Below are positions 59,548 through 64,000 of a DNA stretch of 64,000 nt, one piece after another (the first letter of the stretch is position 1; every line of letters begins with the position of its first letter). The stretch covers positions 930,001 to 994,000 of the forward strand of contig NZ_CP138335.1 in assembly GCF_040256745.1 (NCBI RefSeq), written 5' to 3'. Origin of the DNA: Scrofimicrobium sp. R131. GTDB lineage: Bacteria > Actinomycetota > Actinomycetes > Actinomycetales > Actinomycetaceae. Under the pieces are notes generated by a model, which saw nothing but the letters and a program-made list of their open reading frames with translations, was not told the DNA's origin and did not search any database. A program made the translations under genes and the position numbers.

Positions 59548-61520
59548 TTTACTACGGTGGGGACTACAACCCGGAGCAGTGGGACCAGCAGACCGTTGCC
59601 GAGGACATAGCGCTGATGCAGGAGGCCGGGGTGAACCTGGTCTCCGTCGCTATTTTCGGGTGGTCCCGACTCGAGCCGAAAGACGGTGTTTACGAGTTCG
59701 GCTTCTACCGCGACCTGCTCGATCGCCTCCACGCGGCCGGAATCGACGTGGACCTGGCGACCGGGACCGCCTCGCCGCCGCCGTGGCTCGGCGAAATGTA
59801 CCCGGAGACCCTGCCGGTCCGGGCGGATGGCACCGCGCTCACCTGGGGCTCGCGCCAGCAGTACAACCCGGCTTCGACCAAGTTTCGGGAGAAAGCTGCC
59901 GAGTTGGTGGAGGAGCTGGCTCGCGAGTTCGGCTCCCACCCGGCCGTCGTTATGTGGCACGTTTCCAACGAGTACGGCTGTCACGTGTCCGAGAGTTTTG
60001 ACCCGGAGTCGCGCGAGCGGTTCCGGCTGTGGCTCCAGGCCCGCTACGGCACGCTAGAACAGTTGAACGAGGCCTGGGGAACCCAGTTCTGGTCCCAGCG
60101 CTACACCTCGTGGTCGCAGGTGGAGCCGCCCGCGAACCTGCCCACGTTCCACAATCCGATCCACCTGGCCCGGTGGCGCGAGTTCTGGTCCGATCAGCTG
60201 CTCGAATGCTACCTGGCGGAAAAGCGGGTGTTGCATCGGGTCTGCCCGGACCTGCCGGTCACCACCAACTACATGGGCTTTTTCCCCACGGTGGACTACT
60301 GGAAGTGGTCGCCGCACCTGGATCTGATCTCCAACGACTTCTATCCCGAGCCGGGTGACCCCCGAGCCGGGGCGCAGTTTGCCGCCAGCTCGGACCTGAT
60401 GCGCTCCCTGGGCGGGGGGCGCCCGTTCTGGCAGATGGAGCAGACGCCGTCAACCGTGCAGTGGCGCGATCGTAACTCTCCTAAGCGGCCCGGGCAGTTC
60501 CGACTGTGGTCCCTGGGCCTGGTGGCCCGGGGTGCGGACGCGGTCCTGCAGTTTCAGTGGCGCCAGTCGCGCTCCGGGGCAGAAACCTACCACTCCGGCA
60601 TGGTTCCGCACGCGGGCAAGCTCTCCCCGGTCTGGGAAGAAATGGTCCAAACCGGGGCGGATCTGAAGAAGCTGGCGCCCGTCGCCGGACACCGGCTGCG
60701 GGCCTCGGTGGCGATCCTGTGGGACTGGCCCAGCCTGTGGGCGGCGGAAAGTGCCATCGGTCCGATTGGGTGGGATCCACTCACCCGGGTGGCCCAGTGG
60801 CACCAGAGCCTCTACGACCTGGGCTTCCTGGTCGATTTTGCCTCGCCGGACTCCGATTTGAGCGGGTACGAGGTGGTGGTGGTGCCGAGCCTGTTCCAGG
60901 TTCTGCCCGGGTTGGCGGAGAAGCTGGCGGGAAAAACGGTGATTGTCACCGCGGGAACCGGCTATCAAAACGGCGAGGCGCAGGTGCATCTGGGGGGCTA
61001 CCTGGGTCCGCTCCGCGACCTGTTGGGGGTGCGGGTGGTGGACCTGCTACCGGTGGCGCCCACCGGCTCGGCCACCGGTCGAATCACCGGGGCGGTTCGC
61101 ACCCGGACCCGGGTCCAGGTGTCCCTGGACGGGCAGAGCTATGACGGCGACGGCTGGGCCGAACGAATCCAGGTGGACCAGGCCGAAGTCGTGGCCACCT
61201 TCGAAGGGCTGGACGTGGATGGGTTGCCCGCCATCACCCGGCGCGGGTCCGCGTGGTACGTGGGTTCGTTCCTGGACGAGGCGGGCCGGGCCGCGCTGCT
61301 GGAGCGGGTCCTCGGCTCGGCTCCGGGTGGGCCCCAGCTTGCGGAGCTGCCGGCCGGGCTGGAGGTGGTCTCCCGCGGCCCGTTCCAGTTCCTGCTGAAC
61401 CATGGGGAAATCCCGGTCCAGTTCCCGGTGTCCGCCGGTACGGACCTGCTGACCGGGCGGGTGGCCCGCGGGCAGGTGACAGTGGGGCCGCGCGACGCGG
61501 TGGTGTTGGATCTGAGATGA
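59544..61520 (+). CDS. GH42 beta-galactosidase
   Basis: A 658-residue enzyme without a signal peptide. [17 protein letters not shown] and VSVAIFGWSRLEPKDGVYEF open the barrel, the acid/base is Glu143 (MWHVSNEYGCHVS) and the nucleophile Glu299 (FWQMEQTPS). The trimerisation domain follows from about 380 and a beta domain ends the protein. GH42 enzymes cleave beta-galactosides such as galacto-oligosaccharides and arabinogalactan fragments, often not lactose itself. The TTG start overlaps purK by 4 bp, so it is translated from the purine transcript unless an internal promoter exists. No sugar transporter or regulator is adjacent, which is unusual. Confidence 0.93.
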   Translation: MIYYGGDYNPEQWDQQTVAEDIALMQEAGVNLVSVAIFGWSRLEPKDGVYEFGFYRDLLDRLHAAGIDVDLATGTASPPPWLGEMYPETLPVRADGTALTWGSRQQYNPASTKFREKAAELVEELAREFGSHPAVVMWHVSNEYGCHVSESFDPESRERFRLWLQARYGTLEQLNEAWGTQFWSQRYTSWSQVEPPANLPTFHNPIHLARWREFWSDQLLECYLAEKRVLHRVCPDLPVTTNYMGFFPTVDYWKWSPHLDLISNDFYPEPGDPRAGAQFAASSDLMRSLGGGRPFWQMEQTPSTVQWRDRNSPKRPGQFRLWSLGLVARGADAVLQFQWRQSRSGAETYHSGMVPHAGKLSPVWEEMVQTGADLKKLAPVAGHRLRASVAILWDWPSLWAAESAIGPIGWDPLTRVAQWHQSLYDLGFLVDFASPDSDLSGYEVVVVPSLFQVLPGLAEKLAGKTVIVTAGTGYQNGEAQVHLGGYLGPLRDLLGVRVVDLLPVAPTGSATGRITGAVRTRTRVQVSLDGQSYDGDGWAERIQVDQAEVVATFEGLDVDGLPAITRRGSAWYVGSFLDEAGRAALLERVLGSAPGGPQLAELPAGLEVVSRGPFQFLLNHGEIPVQFPVSAGTDLLTGRVARGQVTVGPRDAVVLDLR

Positions 61521-61545
61521 ACTGGCCCGCGGGCGCCTTGGCGGT

Positions 61546-61551
61546 TAGTCT
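61546..61551 (+). promoter_or_regulatory. -10 box of the leaderless trp leader peptide
   Basis: TAGTCT exactly six bases before the leader-peptide ATG at 61558, the same geometry as the other leaderless genes of this window. No good -35 is visible. Confidence 0.65.
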
Positions 61552-61557
61552 GTTCCC

Positions 61558-61587
61558 ATGATGATGATCTGGTGGCCCCGCCCATAG
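61558..61587 (+). CDS. trpL: Trp-operon leader peptide (9 residues, tandem Trp codons)
   Basis: ATG ATG ATG ATC TGG TGG then Pro-Arg-Pro and TAG: the peptide MMMIWWPRP. Two adjacent Trp codons in such a short frame, 66 bases before an anthranilate-synthase gene, are the sign of ribosome-mediated attenuation. The first ATG is six bases after TAGTCT, so translation begins at the very 5' end of the RNA. The regulatory idea is established for a homologous Streptomyces gene, whose leader carries three Trp codons. Confidence 0.85.
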   Translation: MMMIWWPRP

Positions 61588-61628
61588 GCGGAGTGTGTCA
61601 TCATGCGACCGCCCTGAGTGGTGGTTGC
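61578..61628 (+). promoter_or_regulatory. Trp attenuator RNA with mutually exclusive hairpins
   Basis: Segments: 1 = CCGCC (61578-61582), 2 = GGCGG (61587-61591), 3 = 61605-61613 containing CCGCC, 4 = 61620-61628. Pairing 1:2 has a 4-base loop; 2:3 is a perfect 5-bp alternative; 3:4 gives a 9-bp stem with two G-U pairs and a 6-base loop. A ribosome stalled at the Trp codons (61570-61575) masks segment 1 and frees 2 to pair with 3, blocking 3:4. With Trp present the ribosome reaches the stop and 3:4 forms. No U-tract follows. CATGATGA (61557-61564) can also pair with 61598-61605, covering the leader start. Confidence 0.75.
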
Positions 61629-61652
61629 GCTTGGGGCAGAAAGTGAACCAAC

Positions 61653-63440
61653 ATGAACTACGCCCTCATTCACCGGCAAGGCTCCCCGACAGTTGACCGC
61701 CTCAGCGGCACCGTCGAAGAGGTGTTTCGCCTGGCCGACATCGCGCTGACCGGCACCGAAGTGCTGGCAATGGTGCCGTTCCGCCAGGTGCAGGAGCGGG
61801 GCTTTCCCGCCCGCGACGACCAGCTACCCATTCTTTGCCTCCAGGTGGACCGCCTCGAAACCGAGCCGGTGGCCGACCTGATCACCCGGTTGCCCGCGCA
61901 GGCACCCCCGCTGGAGGACCTCGGTTTCACCCAGTCGGACGACGACTACGCGGCGGTGGTGCGAACCGTGATCGAGGAGGAAATCGGCTCCGGTGAGGGG
62001 GCCAACTTCGTCATCCGGCGCGACTACCGCGCCCGCCTCGAAGCAGATCGCGAGCAGGCCGCCCTGGCCTGGTTCCGCCGCCTGCTGGAACGCGAGTCGG
62101 GTGCCTACTGGACCTTCGCCTTCATCACCGACCAGATGATCGCGGTTGGCGCCTCGCCCGAGCGCCACGTGTCCACCACCGGGGGAGTGGTCCGGATGAA
62201 CCCGATCTCTGGCACGCTCAGAAACGGTCAGCCCGACGTCGACACCCTCCTGTCATTCCTGGCGGACCGGAAGGAAAGCGAAGAGCTGGTGATGGTGGTT
62301 GACGAGGAGCTGAAGATGATGAGCGCCGCCTGCCCCGACGGCGGGGTGATGCGCGGCCCGTTCCTGAAGCCCATGTCGCAGCTGATCCACACCGAGTACC
62401 TGCTGGAGGGGCATTCTCGGTTGGATCCGCGCGAAGTCCTGCGCCTGACCATGTTTGCCCCGACGGTGACCGGCTCCCCAATGGGGAACGCGTGCGCGGT
62501 GATTGCCCGCCACGAACCGACCCCACGCGGCTACTACTCCGGGGTGCTGGCCAGGTTCACCCCAACCGAGCGCGGGTATGAGGTGGACGCGCCGATCCTG
62601 ATCCGAACCGCCTTCCTAGACGCCGACGGCCAAGTCAGCGTCTCGGCCGGGGCCACCCTGGTCCGGCACTCCGACCCGCGGGCGGAGGCGGCCGAAACCC
62701 GGGCCAAGGCCGGGGGGATGCTGACCGCGCTCGGCCTGGCCCAGGCGCCCACCCCGGCGGTCGAGCAGCCGACTGGCAGCCGCCCGCCGGTGGCCGACCC
62801 GCGGGTGGAGGCGGCCCTGGCCGACCGGAACCGGCACCTGGCCCCCTTCTGGCGCGACGAGCAGGTGTCCGGGGCCGAGTTGCGGGCGCAGGTCCTGGTG
62901 GTGGACTGCGAGGACGACTTCACCGCGATGCTGGCGCACCAGCTCCGCCGCCTCGGCCTCGACGTGCAGGTGGTGCCCTGGCATCAGGTTCAAGACGTGG
63001 AGCAGCCGGACCTGGTGGTGTTTGGTCCCGGGCCGGGCGACCCGCTCTCGCAAACCAACCCCAGGATTGTCCGCCTCCGGGAACTGATCGCCCAGCGGTT
63101 GGGCCGCCCGCTCCTGGCCGTCTGCCTGAGCCACCAGGTGCTGTCGGACCAACTGGGACTGGAACTGCGAAAGCTGCCAGCGCCGCGCCAGGGCACTCCC
63201 CGGTTGGTGCGGATCGCCGGACAGGAAGCCCGGATCGGCTACTACAACACGTTCACGGCGGTGGCCGCCGACGGCTCCCAGGTGCGCGGGCTGACGGTGG
63301 ATTCGGAGCCGGACACCGGCTTTCTCCACGCGCTCACCGGGCCGGGCCTCGCCTCGGTCCAGGGACACCTGGAGTCGGTCCTGTCCTTCGACGGCTACGA
63401 CACCCTTCGGCGCCTAGTCAGCGATATCCTGGACCAATGA
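61653..63440 (+). CDS. trpEG: Fused anthranilate synthase (TrpE-TrpG), PhzE-like
   Basis: A 595-residue fusion of a chorismate-binding synthase (residues about 90-400) and a glutamine amidotransferase (about 415-590). Landmarks are EEIGSGEGANFVIRRDYRA, GAYWTFAFITDQM, FLADRKESEELVMVVDEELK, FAPTVTGSPMGNACAVI, YYSGVLARFTP and VSAGATLVRHSDPRAEAAE, which resemble PhzE more than ordinary TrpE. The amidotransferase has VFGPGPGDP, Cys491 in AVCLSHQVL and His-x-Glu in VQGHLES. PhzE makes 2-amino-2-deoxyisochorismate, but the Trp-codon leader argues for anthranilate and tryptophan synthesis here, as for the fused Streptomyces enzyme. The ATG has a weak ribosome site. Overlaps the next gene as ATGA. Confidence 0.9.
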   Translation: MNYALIHRQGSPTVDRLSGTVEEVFRLADIALTGTEVLAMVPFRQVQERGFPARDDQLPILCLQVDRLETEPVADLITRLPAQAPPLEDLGFTQSDDDYAAVVRTVIEEEIGSGEGANFVIRRDYRARLEADREQAALAWFRRLLERESGAYWTFAFITDQMIAVGASPERHVSTTGGVVRMNPISGTLRNGQPDVDTLLSFLADRKESEELVMVVDEELKMMSAACPDGGVMRGPFLKPMSQLIHTEYLLEGHSRLDPREVLRLTMFAPTVTGSPMGNACAVIARHEPTPRGYYSGVLARFTPTERGYEVDAPILIRTAFLDADGQVSVSAGATLVRHSDPRAEAAETRAKAGGMLTALGLAQAPTPAVEQPTGSRPPVADPRVEAALADRNRHLAPFWRDEQVSGAELRAQVLVVDCEDDFTAMLAHQLRRLGLDVQVVPWHQVQDVEQPDLVVFGPGPGDPLSQTNPRIVRLRELIAQRLGRPLLAVCLSHQVLSDQLGLELRKLPAPRQGTPRLVRIAGQEARIGYYNTFTAVAADGSQVRGLTVDSEPDTGFLHALTGPGLASVQGHLESVLSFDGYDTLRRLVSDILDQ

Positions 63441-64000
63441 GCGTAACCCTTGGCCAACTGATTCAGTTCATGGAGCACCGGTACCCGCCAGCGACAGCTG
63501 AGAGCTGGGATCGGGTCGGCTTGGTGGTAGGTAACCGCAGCCAACCGATCTCGCGGGTGCTGCTGGCCGTGGACCCGGTGCCGGAAGTGGTGGCCGAGGC
63601 ACGCGGCTACGATCTGCTGCTGACCCACCACCCGCTCTACCTGCGCGGCACCTCGTTTTTGAGTGAGGACGAGGCCAAAGGCCGGATGGTGACCGACCTG
63701 ATTCGGCGGGGGACCGCCCTGTACTGCGCCCATACGAACGGGGATGCCAACGCGGGCGGGGTGGCGGATGCGCTGGCGGACCTGCTGGGGTTGACCGGGA
63801 CCGAGCCGCTGATTCCGGAGTCGGGACTTGGTCGAATTGGCACGGTTCCGGCCCAAACGGTCCGCGAGTTTGCCCACCTGGTGGTCGAGCGCCTGCCGGC
63901 CGGACCGACCGGACTGCTGGTGGGTGGGGACCTGGACGCAGTCATCTCCCGGGTGGCGGTCTCGGGCGGTTCGGGTGACTCGTTCCTGGAGGCGGCGCGG
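63437..64000 (+). CDS. Nif3-like dinuclear metal centre protein (3' end outside window)
   Basis: The first 188 residues of a NIF3/YbgI-family protein: LIQFMEHRYPPATAESWDRV, GLVVGNRSQPISRVLLAVD, the metal-binding DLLLTHHPLYLRG, ALYCAHTNGDANAGGVADAL, and a Gly-rich AVSGGSGDSF near the edge. Members bind two metal ions and some are annotated as GTP cyclohydrolase 1 type 2; the true role is unsettled. The ATG overlaps the trpEG stop by 4 bp, so it is translated with it. The frame is open to the window end. Nif3-like genes are often beside a zinc-ribbon protein and rnhA-type genes, which would lie downstream. Confidence 0.92.
   Translation, partial: MSVTLGQLIQFMEHRYPPATAESWDRVGLVVGNRSQPISRVLLAVDPVPEVVAEARGYDLLLTHHPLYLRGTSFLSEDEAKGRMVTDLIRRGTALYCAHTNGDANAGGVADALADLLGLTGTEPLIPESGLGRIGTVPAQTVREFAHLVVERLPAGPTGLLVGGDLDAVISRVAVSGGSGDSFLEAAR

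Noticed and set aside
61653-63440. A phenazine biosynthesis cluster suggested by the PhzE-like gene
   Set aside because: No phzA/B, phzD, phzF or phzG homologue is adjacent; upstream are purine and galactosidase genes, downstream a Nif3-like gene, and the leader carries Trp codons.

Overview
The window looks like a chromosomal segment of a high-G+C Gram-positive bacterium (Actinobacteria). The evidence is a strongly G/C-biased third codon position, many GTG and TTG starts, an opcA gene beside zwf (opcA is essentially actinobacterial), an LPXTG-type surface protein, and at least eleven genes whose ATG lies six bases after a TANNNT -10 box, the hallmark of leaderless transcription. A member of the Actinomycetaceae or a close relative is my best guess, but nothing here fixes the genus. 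Genes are tightly packed with many 4-bp ATGA/GTGA overlaps. I saw no rRNA, tRNA, insertion sequence, prophage or CRISPR array.

Layout. 1-3.9 kb: a two-component pair (response regulator cut by the window edge), a DUF4190/DUF4352-like surface protein, and a small SatD-like regulator with a membrane protein. 4-8.8 kb: a GH94 N,N'-diacetylchitobiose-phosphorylase-like enzyme beside an unusual fusion of a GlmU-like nucleotidyltransferase with a phosphohexomutase; together they look like a phosphorolytic GlcNAc-1-P salvage route. 9-15.7 kb: a DUF4396 membrane protein, an NAD(P)HX epimerase, a second two-component system, a DUF2871 protein coupled to a 14-TM drug-type exporter, and small envelope or stress proteins. 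15.8-20.3 kb: a 1502-residue cell-wall-anchored nuclease/5'-nucleotidase. 20.7-30.1 kb: GH13 alpha-glucosidase, PPK2, RmuC, a PLP lyase, a 3-ketosteroid-dehydrogenase-like flavoprotein, a GNAT acetyltransferase, a PAP2 phosphatase and a small autoregulated-looking HTH protein.

30.1-37.3 kb: the complete oxidative pentose-phosphate branch as one coupled operon (gnd-zwf-opcA-pgl), followed by divergent trehalose genes otsA and otsB. 37.3-49.1 kb: two back-to-back peptide/nickel-type ABC importers separated by a 585-bp intergenic region; one has separate ATPases, the other a fused double ATPase and a binding-protein gene preceded by a perfect CRP/GlxR-type palindrome. 49.2-54.2 kb: PH-domain protein, DUF4349 lipoprotein, PlsC-like acyltransferase, two aldo/keto reductases and a sirtuin.

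54.3-64 kb: a purine operon purC-purF-purM-purN-purE-purK that runs with a 4-bp overlap into a GH42 beta-galactosidase. It is followed by a leaderless 9-codon leader peptide with tandem Trp codons, a ribosome-mediated attenuator, a PhzE-type fused anthranilate synthase and a truncated Nif3-like gene. The most distinctive items are the chitobiose phosphorylase/mutase-fusion pair, the compact trp attenuator, the leaderless promoter set, and a Bacillus-type PurF that has lost most of its iron-sulfur ligands.
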